64,000 nucleotides of DNA from Microbacterium esteraromaticum (GTDB lineage Bacteria; Actinomycetota; Actinomycetes; Actinomycetales; Microbacteriaceae). This document shows positions 19,030 to 27,021 of this stretch, piece by piece. The stretch lies in the NCBI RefSeq assembly GCF_028747645.1, contig NZ_CP118100.1, forward strand, positions 3,038,001 to 3,102,000, given 5' to 3'. The translations under genes were made by a program, and so were the position numbers. The first letter of the stretch is position 1. Every line of letters begins with the position of its first letter. A model generated the notes under the pieces. The model saw nothing but the letters and a program-made list of their open reading frames with translations, had not been told where the DNA came from and did no database searches.

Positions 19030-19098
19030 CAACTTCGGAGATCTGCAGAATCTCGGAGAACCCTCCCCGGTTCTGCTCCGAAGTTGCGCAGATCTCCG
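19030..19098. repeat. Complex palindromic intergenic element
   Basis: In the 277-bp gap between the ABC ATPase start and the tRNA gene lie interleaved inverted repeats: CAACTTCGGAG (19030-19040) with CTCCGAAGTTG (19076-19086); CGGAGATCTGC (19036-19046) with GCAGATCTCCG (19088-19098); and an inner hairpin CGGAGAACC (19054-19062) with GGTTCT-G-CTCCG (19069-19080). The arms overlap, so alternative folds compete. No further copy of this exact element was seen in the window. Confidence 0.6.
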
Positions 19099-19146
19099 AG
19101 CGACGGATGCCAGCATCCCCGCGCTCATCGCTGGGCGCGGGTTTGT

Positions 19147-19152
19147 TATGCT
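19147..19152 (+). promoter_or_regulatory. Likely -10 box of the tRNA-Gly gene
   Basis: TATGCT within TTTGTTATGCTTGC, 22 bp before the mature tRNA start. The same context, GTTGTTATGCT, occurs before the last partial gene at 63782-63787. Confidence 0.45.
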
Positions 19153-19174
19153 TGCAAAGCGCCGAACGGCGTGC

Positions 19175-19248
19175 GGGGCTGTAGTTCAATGGTAGAACTT
19201 CTGCTTCCCAAGCAGACAGCGCGGGTTCGATTCCCGTCAGCCCCTCCA
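19175..19248 (+). tRNA. tRNA-Gly (anticodon CCC)
   Basis: A complete cloverleaf: acceptor GGGGCTG (19175-19181) pairs with CAGCCCC (19238-19244); D arm GTTC...GAAC; anticodon stem TCTGC/GCAGA with loop TTCCCAA, giving anticodon CCC; T arm GCGGG-TTCGATT-CCCGT. The discriminator T and an encoded CCA end the gene at 19248. Confidence 0.95.
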
Positions 19249-19270
19249 CCCACCGAATAGGCTCTGATCC

Positions 19271-19798
19271 ATGCCAGGATCACGACACGATCATCCGTTC
19301 CTCAAGGCGCATCGGGCGTTGCAGCCGGGGTTCGGCACCGAGGCCGCCGTGTACGGCACGATCCTGGTCAGCGGCCTGATCGCCGTCTCGTCGGCGCACG
19401 GCGAGACCTCGGGTGTGGTGCTGATCACGGTCGGGGTCACGGTGCTGGTGTTCTGGGCCGCGCACGTCTATGCCGGAACCGTCGCTCGCATGGGCGAGGA
19501 GACCGAGAACGGCCACGTCGGTGTGCGGGCGGCGCTGACCCACTCGTTGGCCCACTCGTTCGGAATGCTCACGTCAGCATCCGTCCCCGCACTGATCCTG
19601 CTGCTCGGCACCACCCGGGTGATCCCCGACGACGCTGCCAACGAGGTGGCCCTGTGGTCGGGCACCGTGATCCTCGCTTTCCTGGGGTACGTGGCGTTTC
19701 TGCGCCGCGGCAACGGGATGCTGATGCGCCTGCTCGGCGCGCTGATGACCGCGTCGTTCGGCATCGTCTTCGTGGCCTTGAAGGCCTTCGTCCACTGA
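19271..19798 (+). CDS. Hypothetical membrane protein
   Basis: A 175-residue protein with four or five hydrophobic helices (about 25-43, 47-66, 92-110, 127-143, 149-172) and an early His-rich start (MPGSRHDHPFLKAH). No family is recognised with confidence; it looks like a small actinobacterial membrane protein of unknown role. It starts 23 bp after the tRNA and is followed by the ASCH gene 16 bp on, so it probably heads a small operon with that gene and cls. Confidence 0.75.
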   Translation: MPGSRHDHPFLKAHRALQPGFGTEAAVYGTILVSGLIAVSSAHGETSGVVLITVGVTVLVFWAAHVYAGTVARMGEETENGHVGVRAALTHSLAHSFGMLTSASVPALILLLGTTRVIPDDAANEVALWSGTVILAFLGYVAFLRRGNGMLMRLLGALMTASFGIVFVALKAFVH

Positions 19799-19814
19799 TC
19801 CGCAAGGAGCCCCC

Positions 19815-20297
19815 ATGACCATCGAGCTGCTCGACACCTACTGGCGCCGAGTGCGCGCCGAGGTCCCGAACCTGCCCGCCGCCGTCCCCGAGGCCTGGGC
19901 GTTCGGCGCGACCCCCGAGCACGCCGATTCGCTGCTCGAGCTGGTGCTCACGGGCACCAAGACCGGAACCGCATCGTCGGTGTGGGACTACGAGGCCGCC
20001 GGGGATCGGATGCCCGAAGCCGGCGATCTGAGCGTGATCCTCGACAGCGCCGGTGAACCACAGGCCGTGATCCGCACGACGACAGTAGACATCGTGCCGT
20101 TCGGCGAGGTCACCGCCGAGCACGCGCACGCCGAGGGTGAGGGCGACCTCTCGCTGGCCGCCTGGCGTGAGATCCACGAGCGTTTCTGGCGCAATCACTC
20201 CGAGAGCCCGCGGGGCTGGGAACCCGACATGCCGGTGCTCTGCGAGCGATTCGAGCTCGTGCATCCGCTCCCCGCCGCAACCGACGCGAACGCATGA
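19815..20297 (+). CDS. ASCH domain protein
   Basis: A 160-residue soluble protein with the ASCH fold signature: a GTKTGTASSVWDYEA segment with the conserved Lys/Thr pair, PEAGDLSVILDSAGEPQAVIRTT in the strand region, and a late SLAAWREIHERFW helix. ASCH proteins resemble PUA domains and are thought to bind RNA or nucleotide-like ligands; some cleave RNA. No specific role is assigned. AAGGAG lies before the ATG and the gene overlaps cls by four bases. Confidence 0.85.
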   Translation: MTIELLDTYWRRVRAEVPNLPAAVPEAWAFGATPEHADSLLELVLTGTKTGTASSVWDYEAAGDRMPEAGDLSVILDSAGEPQAVIRTTTVDIVPFGEVTAEHAHAEGEGDLSLAAWREIHERFWRNHSESPRGWEPDMPVLCERFELVHPLPAATDANA

Positions 20298-21742
20298 GCG
20301 CGCTGCTGTCGACCAACCTCATCTGGCTGGTCTCGCTGCTCGCAGCGTTCACGATCAACATCGTCGCCCTGATCTACATCCCGCGCGAACGCAAGCCGAC
20401 CGCCGCGATGGCTTGGCTGCTGCTGATCTTCCTGGTGCCGTACGGCGGCATCGCGCTGTACCTGCTGATCGGCAACTTCCGACTGCCGAAGAAGCGCCGC
20501 GGCGAGCGCGCCCGCCTGACCGCGGTGCTCGGCGAGACGGACGCGGGCATCCACCCGGACGACCCGCGCTGGTTCCAGCGCGTCGTCGAGCAGAACCATG
20601 GGCTCACCGGCATTGCTGAGGTCGACGGGTCATCCCTCGCGCTCATCGACGACTACCAGGGGTCGATCGACGCGATGGCGGATGCTATCGATCGGGCCGA
20701 GCGCTACGTTCACGTGGCGTTCTACATCACGGCGTGGGATGACACCACGCGCCCGTTCTTCACCGCGATGGAGAACGCCGTGAAGCGCGGCGTGACGGTG
20801 CGACTGCTCGCCGACCACATCGCCTCGCGCAAGATCCCCGGCGCCGCCGAGACCTTCGCCGAGCTCGATCGCATCGGCGTGGCCTGGTCGTGGATGCTGC
20901 CGGTGCGCCCGCTGAAGGGTGAGTACCAGCGCCCGGATCTGCGCAACCACCGCAAGCTCGTCGTGATCGACGGCGTCGTCGCTTTCGTGGGCTCGCAGAA
21001 CCTCATCTCGCGCGACTACAACGCGGCCAAGAACATCAAGCGCGGCCTCAAGTGGCACGAGTTGATCGCGCGCGTCGATGGCCCTGCCGTCGCCCAGGTG
21101 GATGCTGTCTTCCACGCCGACTGGAAGATCGAGACCGGCGAGAATCTCGACGGCGAGCATGTTCCGGCATCCGACATCGCGCGGGCAGGCGACCTGCGCT
21201 GCCAGCTCGTGCCGAGCGGTCCCACGTTCGTCACCGAGAACAACCTGCGCCTGTTCCTGTCACTGATCCATGGCGCGACCGAGCGCGTGATCCTGACGAG
21301 CCCGTACTTCGTTCCCGATGAGGCGATGATCTACGCCATCACCACCGCGTGCCAGCGCGGTCTGGACGTGCAGCTGTTCGTCTCGGAGCTCGGCGACCAG
21401 GGGCTGGTCTACCACGCGCAGCGGTCGTACTACGAGACCCTGCTGCGCGCCGGGGTGCGCATCTTCTTGTACCCGGCACCGTACATCCTGCACGCCAAGC
21501 ACTTCTCGATCGACGATGACATCGCGGTGATCGGATCGAGCAATATGGACATCCGCTCGTTCAGCCTCAACGCCGAGCTGTCGCTTCTGGTGCGGGGCGA
21601 GTCGTTCGTCGCGCAGATGCGCGAGATCGAAGCGAAGTACCGCGAGGCTGGCCGTGAGCTCACGCTCGAGGAGTGGCGGCGCGAGCCGGCGAAGTCGACG
21701 TTCCTCGACGGGCTGGCCCGCTTGACGTCGGCGCTGAACTGA
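20294..21742 (+). CDS. cls: Cardiolipin synthase (phospholipase D type)
   Basis: A 482-residue membrane enzyme that joins phosphatidylglycerol units into cardiolipin. Two N-terminal helices (about 5-25 and 34-58) precede two phospholipase D repeats, each with an HxK motif: HRKLVVIDG in the first and HAKHFSIDDDIAVIGSSNMDIRS in the second. Length and layout are those of bacterial Cls. It is translated from an ATGA overlap with the ASCH gene. Actinobacteria often carry a CDP-alcohol type enzyme as well, so another PLD-type phosphatidyltransferase role is possible but less likely. Confidence 0.92.
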   Translation: MSALLSTNLIWLVSLLAAFTINIVALIYIPRERKPTAAMAWLLLIFLVPYGGIALYLLIGNFRLPKKRRGERARLTAVLGETDAGIHPDDPRWFQRVVEQNHGLTGIAEVDGSSLALIDDYQGSIDAMADAIDRAERYVHVAFYITAWDDTTRPFFTAMENAVKRGVTVRLLADHIASRKIPGAAETFAELDRIGVAWSWMLPVRPLKGEYQRPDLRNHRKLVVIDGVVAFVGSQNLISRDYNAAKNIKRGLKWHELIARVDGPAVAQVDAVFHADWKIETGENLDGEHVPASDIARAGDLRCQLVPSGPTFVTENNLRLFLSLIHGATERVILTSPYFVPDEAMIYAITTACQRGLDVQLFVSELGDQGLVYHAQRSYYETLLRAGVRIFLYPAPYILHAKHFSIDDDIAVIGSSNMDIRSFSLNAELSLLVRGESFVAQMREIEAKYREAGRELTLEEWRREPAKSTFLDGLARLTSALN

Positions 21743-21766
21743 CCGCCCGTCGCCGGGTCGCGACTC

Positions 21767-22615
21767 TCACCCGGCGGCGGCGAGCCAGGTGCGCGGCGGG
21801 GTTCCGATGCGCTGCGTGAACGCCCGGGTGAACGCGGACGGACTCGAGTAGCCGAGGTCGATCGACACCGCGGTGATAGAGGCGCCCGAGAGCAGTCTGT
21901 CCTGTGCCACCGAGAGCCGCCAGTCGGTCAGGTAGTCGGCGGGGGTGCGCCCGACGACCTCTTTGAACCGGGCCGCGAAGGCACTGCGCGACATGTTCGC
22001 CTCTCGGGCCATCAGGTCGAGGTTCCATCCCCGTCCGGGGTCGGCGTGCAGCGCGATGAGCGTGGGGGCCAGTCGTTCGTCACCGAGCGCTGGCAGCAGC
22101 CCGGGCGGCAGCTGCAGGGCGTCGGTGTGATCGAGCATCCACCGCAGCACCTGGATGAGCACCACTTCGAACAGGCGATCCGCGACGACCGGGCGCCCGC
22201 AGCGCACGTTGTCGACTTCGGCGAACAGCAGCTCCAACGCGGGGCGCAGCTCGGCGAGGTCGTCGAGATCGATCACGATCACCGGCGGCAGCGTGCGCAC
22301 GACGGGATGGGTCGCGCCGCCGTCGAAGTCGAGTGTGGCGCAAGCGAAGTCCGATTCATCGGTGGGCGCATTGAAGAAGGAGTGCCGGATCGGGCGGGGG
22401 AAGAACAGCAGGCTCGGCCGCGTGATGTGGGTGCGGTGCACACTGCCATCGTCGTGGACCACCGTCATGTCGAGCTCGCCCCGCCGCAGCACGTGCAGAA
22501 AGCCCTGCCCGACGGACGAGAAGTCGGTGACACCGCACAGTGGGCCGCTGTGGAACAGACGCGTGCGCACGCGGAACCGCTCGAACAGCGGGGTCAGTCG
22601 GTCGATGGCGCCCAT
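21767..22615 (-). CDS. AraC family transcriptional regulator with cupin sensor domain
   Basis: A 282-residue regulator. The N-terminal half is a cupin-type ligand domain (LFHSGPLCGVTDF, HVLRRGELDMTVV, FFPRPIRHSFF), and the last 100 residues hold the double helix-turn-helix of AraC proteins (LMAREANMSRSAFAARFKEVVGRTPADYL, then ITAVSIDLGYSSPSAFTRAF). Two starts are possible: ATG at 22613-22615, chosen because homologous proteins begin near IDRLTPLF, or ATG at 22640-22642; neither has a clear ribosome site. It is divergent from the AhpD-like gene 125 bp away, which is the usual arrangement for a regulator and its target. The ligand is not known. Confidence 0.87.
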   Translation of the reverse strand: MGAIDRLTPLFERFRVRTRLFHSGPLCGVTDFSSVGQGFLHVLRRGELDMTVVHDDGSVHRTHITRPSLLFFPRPIRHSFFNAPTDESDFACATLDFDGGATHPVVRTLPPVIVIDLDDLAELRPALELLFAEVDNVRCGRPVVADRLFEVVLIQVLRWMLDHTDALQLPPGLLPALGDERLAPTLIALHADPGRGWNLDLMAREANMSRSAFAARFKEVVGRTPADYLTDWRLSVAQDRLLSGASITAVSIDLGYSSPSAFTRAFTQRIGTPPRTWLAAAG

Positions 22616-22739
22616 GCAGCCATTCTGTAGACGAATAGTCATGAAATCAAGACGATTCGAGACGCATCATCCAGGACTGGGCGCCAAGACTGGAGTCACG
22701 GAGCCACTCGGCTCCGAAGGCCACGACAAGGAGAACCCC

Positions 22740-23297
22740 ATGCCGAACGTCACTCTCATCGCCCGCGAAGACGCCACCGGAGCCACCGCAGAACACCTCG
22801 ACCAGATCGCCGGTGCGTTCGGAGCGGTCCCCGCCATGTTCCGCGCCGTCGCCAACTCGCCTTCCACCCTGGCCAGCATGTGGGGTGCCTTCGGCGCGTT
22901 CGGCGAGGGCTCGCTCGGCCCGCAGCTCAGCGAGCTGATCGCCGTTGCCGTCGCCGACCGCAATTCCTGCGGGTACTGCCTGGCCGCGCACACCGCACTC
23001 GGCCGCAAGGCCGGACTGACGAGTGAGCAGCTCTCGGCCGCCCAGGGTGGCGAGTCCGACGACCGGCGCACCGCGGCTCTGCTGGCTTTCGCCCTGAAGC
23101 TCGTCGACGAGCGCGGCCAGACCTCGTCGGCCGACCTCGACGTGCTGCGCGAGCACGGCTGGACCGACGAGCAGATCGTCGAGACGATCGGACAGGTCGC
23201 CCTCAACATCTTCACGAACTACGTGAACATCTCGCTGGATGTGCCCGTCGACTTCGCGGCCGTGCCGCTGCGGCGCGCAGCGGCGCCTGTGGCCTGA
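22740..23297 (+). CDS. Carboxymuconolactone decarboxylase/AhpD-like protein
   Basis: A 185-residue protein of the AhpD-like fold with the redox motif in AVADRNSCGYCLAAHTALGRK (CxxC plus His), as in peroxidase-related alkylhydroperoxidases. Such proteins use the cysteine pair to reduce peroxides or partner peroxidases. AAGGAG precedes the ATG, and the frame extending back to 22155 runs opposite to the AraC gene and is not real. Divergence from the AraC regulator suggests induction by that regulator's ligand, perhaps an oxidant or aromatic compound; this is inference. Confidence 0.88.
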   Translation: MPNVTLIAREDATGATAEHLDQIAGAFGAVPAMFRAVANSPSTLASMWGAFGAFGEGSLGPQLSELIAVAVADRNSCGYCLAAHTALGRKAGLTSEQLSAAQGGESDDRRTAALLAFALKLVDERGQTSSADLDVLREHGWTDEQIVETIGQVALNIFTNYVNISLDVPVDFAAVPLRRAAAPVA

Positions 23298-23307
23298 GTG
23301 CGGATGA

Positions 23308-23351
23308 GCGTGGTTCTCGGTGGCGTCGACCCACGTCACCGAGAACCACGC
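23308..23351 (+). terminator. Terminator hairpin after the AhpD-like gene
   Basis: A perfect 15-bp stem, 23308-23322 against 23337-23351, with a 14-base loop, beginning 10 bases after the stop codon. The right arm with its preceding base holds TCACCGAGAAC, the same string that opens the 83-bp repeat at 29195 and 41458. Confidence 0.7.
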
Positions 23352-23435
23352 GCGCATCGTGCGGGCATCGCAGACCGCACGTGTTTGATCAGGCGCGCGG
23401 GGCGCAGGGCGGTGTTTCACCTGCGCTATCGTCTA

Positions 23436-23458
23436 ACCGGAAACGTGCGTTTTCCGGT
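23436..23458. promoter_or_regulatory. Possible operator before the Tat-secreted protein gene
   Basis: An 8-bp inverted repeat ACCGGAAA (23436-23443) and TTTCCGGT (23451-23458) with a 7-base spacer, 30 bp before the start codon, followed by TATATC. It is a reasonable site for a dimeric repressor, or a hairpin in the leader. Confidence 0.3.
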
Positions 23459-23487
23459 ATATCGGCTCCCCACGCGAAAGACGGTTG

Positions 23488-24153
23488 ATGATCACCACGC
23501 CCCACGACACCGGCTCCTTGAACCGTCGCACACTGTTGAAGGGCGCAGCCTGGTCGGCGCCCGTCGTCGCGATGGCCGTTGCGGTGCCGAGCGCTGCGGC
23601 TTCGACCGTCCCTGCGCCGCAGGTGGACGCGTGGGCACAGGCGCACATGCCCCTCGAGGCCCCAAATGGAACGATCGACGGCACGTACAACTACTACACG
23701 GGCCCACGAGTGTTGAGCTATCGCATGGCGTACGGCAACAACGGCCCCGACCCCATTCCGGCTGGGGCGACCGTGACGATCGACCTCCCGTTCGCTGCAC
23801 TCTGGGATGTCGGGACGATGCAGGTTGTCGAAGACCTCAGCGGTGTCGCACCGACATTCGTCAGTGGCACCGCGGTCGCCTACGACGGCGTCAACGAGAA
23901 CGCCAACTTCAACTACTGGCGCTGGAACTTCCACCTCGGCCGCGCGATCGAACCGGGCGAGAGCTTCACCCTCACGTACCGCGTGTCGCTCACCGCCGCA
24001 ACGACGGCGGCGAGCGACACGTTCCGCGTGCGCAGCCGCGCGACCATTGCCGTAGGCGGCACAGGGGCGCAAGACACCAACACGACGAACAATGTCGGGC
24101 ACTCGGCGGCCTTCACCGCCTACAACTCCGCGAGCGCTTCTCAGGACGCATAA
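23488..24153 (+). CDS. Tat-exported hypothetical protein with a DUF11-like beta domain
   Basis: A 221-residue protein with a twin-arginine signal (LNRRTLLKGAAWSAPVVAMAVAVPSAAAS, residues about 11-39). The mature part has the pattern of a DUF11/conserved-repeat type beta-sandwich: YRMAYGNNGPDPIPAGATVTIDLP and then AIEPGESFTLTYRVSLTA, ending in DTNTTNNVGHS. Such domains occur in surface proteins of Gram-positive bacteria. There is no sorting signal or membrane anchor at the C-terminus. The start is the ATG at 23488 just after an in-frame TTG. No partner genes are evident. Confidence 0.75.
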   Translation: MITTPHDTGSLNRRTLLKGAAWSAPVVAMAVAVPSAAASTVPAPQVDAWAQAHMPLEAPNGTIDGTYNYYTGPRVLSYRMAYGNNGPDPIPAGATVTIDLPFAALWDVGTMQVVEDLSGVAPTFVSGTAVAYDGVNENANFNYWRWNFHLGRAIEPGESFTLTYRVSLTAATTAASDTFRVRSRATIAVGGTGAQDTNTTNNVGHSAAFTAYNSASASQDA

Positions 24154-24273
24154 TCAGTCCCCCCAGTTCGACGGCACCGCGATGTCGGTGGCAGGCGGCA
24201 GGATTGCCCCATGCCCATCGACATCGCGGCCAGCCGCTCGGCCGACCGACCGCGGCACCGTCACAATAGAGAG

Positions 24274-25938
24274 GTGACGACTGCGCCTTCCCTCCACCCG
24301 GAGGACACCGCCGCGCTGCGCAAGGCGCGGGGCGCGTTCTTCACGCCCGCGGCGATCACCGCGCACATCGCCGCGTGGGCGATCCGCGACGCATCGGATG
24401 CTGTCCTCGAGCCATCCGCCGGAGACGCGGCGTTCCTGGTGTCGGCCGTCGAGCGCCTGCGCTCGCTGGCATCCGATGGTTCCGCTCCGCGCGTCGACGG
24501 CGTCGAGATCCACGCGCACAGCGCCCACGTCGGTAGCGAGCGCGTACGCGCGGCGGGAGGCATCCCGCACATCACTGTGCAGGACTTCTTCCTGGTCGAG
24601 CCGACGCCGACGTACGACGCGGTGATCGGAAACCCGCCCTACATCCGATACCAGGACTTCTCGGGCGAAGCGCGCACGCGCTCCCGCGCCGCGGCGCTGC
24701 GCGCCGGCGTCTCGCTGACCGGCCTGGCGTCAAGTTGGGCGGCCTTCACCGTGCAGTCGGCACTGTTCCTCAAGCCCGGTGGTCGCCTGGGACTGGTGCT
24801 GCCCGCCGAACTGCTCTCGGTCAACTACGCCGCTCCCGTGCGCCGGTTCCTGTTCGAGAACTTCCGCTCGGTCGAGCTGATCCTCTTCGACGAACAGGTC
24901 TTCCCCGAGGCTGAGGCCGACGTGGTGCTGCTGCTCGCCGACGGCTTCCGACAGGGCCCCACAGATCGCGGCCTGTTCCGTCAGACCCGCAATGCCGCGA
25001 CTCTCGACGCGCTCCCCGCGGGCACCACCTGGGCGCCTCTGACTCCCGATGCCAAGTGGACCGGCAGCATCGTCGACCCCAATGCCGTCGAACCCCTGCG
25101 TACGCTGCGCGCCGAAGGGCACTTCACCGACCTCGAGGCCTGGGGTGACACGACGCTCGGCATCGTGACCGGCAACAACCGCTACTTCACCCTCTCGCCC
25201 GAGCGGGCCAAGCGGCTGGGCCTCGACCGCAGCGAACTGCTGCGCCTCTCCCCTCCCGGCAGCGCGCACCTGCGTGGCCTCGCGCTGACGGCGAGGGCAT
25301 GGCATCAGTTGGGCGCCGCCGAGAAATCGACCCTGCTGTTCTCGCCGCGCGCGAAGCCGTCGCGCGCCGCTCAGGACTACATCCGCTATGGCGAGGCCAC
25401 CGGCGTCGACACGGCCTACAAGTGCCGGGTGCGCAAAGAGTGGCACCGCGTGCCCCTCGTCAAGCCGGCCGACCTGCTGCTGACGTACATGAACGCCGAT
25501 ACCCCGCGGCTGACGACCAACGCGGCCCGCGCGCACCATCTCAACTCGGTGCACGGCGTGTATCTCAAGCCCGAGCTGCGCGATGCCGGCGCCGACCTGC
25601 TGCCGCTGGCGAGCCTCAACTCGGTCACGCTGCTCAACGCCGAGATGGTCGGCCGCGCCTACGGCGGCGGCATCCTCAAGATCGAACCCCGTGAGGCCGA
25701 CCGGTGGGCGATGCCCACCCCGGCGCTGATCGCCGAGCACGCCGACCGGTTGCGGGCGGCGAAGCCGCAGGTGGCGCGGATGCTGCGCTCTGGCCGCCTG
25801 CACGATGCCGTCGCCGTGGTCGACGAGGTGCTGCTGCGCTCATCGGGCCGCACGTCGGAGTCCGAGCTGCTCGCGATCCGTGCCGCCCATGCCGAACTCA
25901 CCCGCCGCCGAGTCACCAGGGGAGCCAGTGGCCGCTGA
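24274..25938 (+). CDS. N6-adenine DNA methyltransferase of a type II restriction-modification system
   Basis: A 554-residue methyltransferase. The AdoMet-binding motif lies in VLEPSAGDAAFLVS and the catalytic motif in DAVIGNPPYIRYQD (NPPY, typical of N6-adenine enzymes); GAFFTPAAITAHIA at the start is common in this class. A C-terminal region of about 300 residues would hold the target recognition domain. The GTG at 24274 is preferred for homology reasons; an ATG at 24211 is an alternative. It overlaps the putative endonuclease gene by 11 bases. Together they resemble the XamI system, which acts on GTCGAC, but the specificity here is inferred, not shown. Confidence 0.85.
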   Translation: MTTAPSLHPEDTAALRKARGAFFTPAAITAHIAAWAIRDASDAVLEPSAGDAAFLVSAVERLRSLASDGSAPRVDGVEIHAHSAHVGSERVRAAGGIPHITVQDFFLVEPTPTYDAVIGNPPYIRYQDFSGEARTRSRAAALRAGVSLTGLASSWAAFTVQSALFLKPGGRLGLVLPAELLSVNYAAPVRRFLFENFRSVELILFDEQVFPEAEADVVLLLADGFRQGPTDRGLFRQTRNAATLDALPAGTTWAPLTPDAKWTGSIVDPNAVEPLRTLRAEGHFTDLEAWGDTTLGIVTGNNRYFTLSPERAKRLGLDRSELLRLSPPGSAHLRGLALTARAWHQLGAAEKSTLLFSPRAKPSRAAQDYIRYGEATGVDTAYKCRVRKEWHRVPLVKPADLLLTYMNADTPRLTTNAARAHHLNSVHGVYLKPELRDAGADLLPLASLNSVTLLNAEMVGRAYGGGILKIEPREADRWAMPTPALIAEHADRLRAAKPQVARMLRSGRLHDAVAVVDEVLLRSSGRTSESELLAIRAAHAELTRRRVTRGASGR

Positions 25939-26956
25939 ACCCACCGCGAAGAACAAGGCCTGGGCGCTGTTCGATCGGATCGTCGATGACGCCGCCCCGG
26001 GCGGAGAGCACAGCAACCCGTGGACGATGGGCGAGGACGGCGAGCTGCGCTACGTGCCCGACTACGACACGCTTGCCCGACTACTGGGTGTGCCACTGCA
26101 CCTGGGCGCGGCCTCGCGCACCGGCGTTCCCGCGCTCGCTCTCGACGTCTGGCTGAGTTACGAGCTGCGGCGCTCCGGGTTCGACGCGGATGCCACCTGG
26201 CCGCGAGCCACCAGCCCCCGCATCCTTCCGGCGCCCGTGGCGAACCTGCTCAAAGCACTTCCCGGTAAGGAACGCCGGGCGATCGGCGAGCGCCTCGCGG
26301 CCGCGTCGTCAGTGCCCGGCGTGACCTCGTCGAGTGCCAGCATCCTCGGCAAGAACTACTTCAAACAGGTCGATGTCATCATGACCGACTGGGCCACCGG
26401 GCCAGAGCTGCTGATCTCGACCAAGCGCATGGACTCGTCATACGGCAAGAACGCCGCCAATCGGGTCGAGGAGTCATACGGCGATGCGAAGAACCTGCGT
26501 CTGCGGCATCCGCTCGCAGCCCTCGGTTTCGTCTTCGCGTTGCGCGCCGACATCCTGCACAAAGAGCCCGACACGGCCGACTGGCTGATCGACCTGTTGC
26601 AGAAGCTCGGCCGTGAGGACGACGCGTACCACGCGACCTGCCTCGTGATGATCGACTACGACGACACCGTGGCGCCCATCACCGAACCAGACGAAGACCC
26701 CGAGAATCCTCTCGTCGCCGCCGGCCTCACCGACGACCCGCATGCCGACGGCACCCCTGTCGACGCCGAGGACGCAGAGATCACGCGCGCCCTGAGCGCG
26801 CTGCCGCGAGTCACCATTCGTCACGATGCGATCCCCGCGGCACTCACCCCGGCACGCTTTCTGGCCGAGATGGTCACCCGGGTGCTCGATGCCGCGCCGG
26901 TCAACCTGCACAAAGAGGTCAGGCGACGTCGCCGCACGGCGCCGCCGATCGGCTGA
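25928..26956 (+). CDS. Putative type II restriction endonuclease, XamI-like
   Basis: A 342-residue protein encoded directly after the methyltransferase. The segment QVDVIMTDWATGPELLISTKRM has the spacing of a PD-(D/E)xK nuclease core (Asp, then ELLxSTK with the catalytic Lys), followed by SSYGKNAANRVEESYGDAKNLRLRHP, a conserved block that I associate with XamI family endonucleases. The GTG at 25928 has AGGGGAG upstream and lies inside the end of the methyltransferase gene; an upstream frame to 25805 is only a shadow. If GTCGAC is the target, the host must be methylated, since the site occurs often in this window (for example 743, 755, 24493). Confidence 0.65.
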   Translation: MAAEPTAKNKAWALFDRIVDDAAPGGEHSNPWTMGEDGELRYVPDYDTLARLLGVPLHLGAASRTGVPALALDVWLSYELRRSGFDADATWPRATSPRILPAPVANLLKALPGKERRAIGERLAAASSVPGVTSSSASILGKNYFKQVDVIMTDWATGPELLISTKRMDSSYGKNAANRVEESYGDAKNLRLRHPLAALGFVFALRADILHKEPDTADWLIDLLQKLGREDDAYHATCLVMIDYDDTVAPITEPDEDPENPLVAAGLTDDPHADGTPVDAEDAEITRALSALPRVTIRHDAIPAALTPARFLAEMVTRVLDAAPVNLHKEVRRRRRTAPPIG

Positions 26957-27021
26957 CGCCTCGGCTATCGACGGAGCGCTCAGGCGATCTCGTGACGCCC
27001 CGACACGCACCGACCCCCGCC

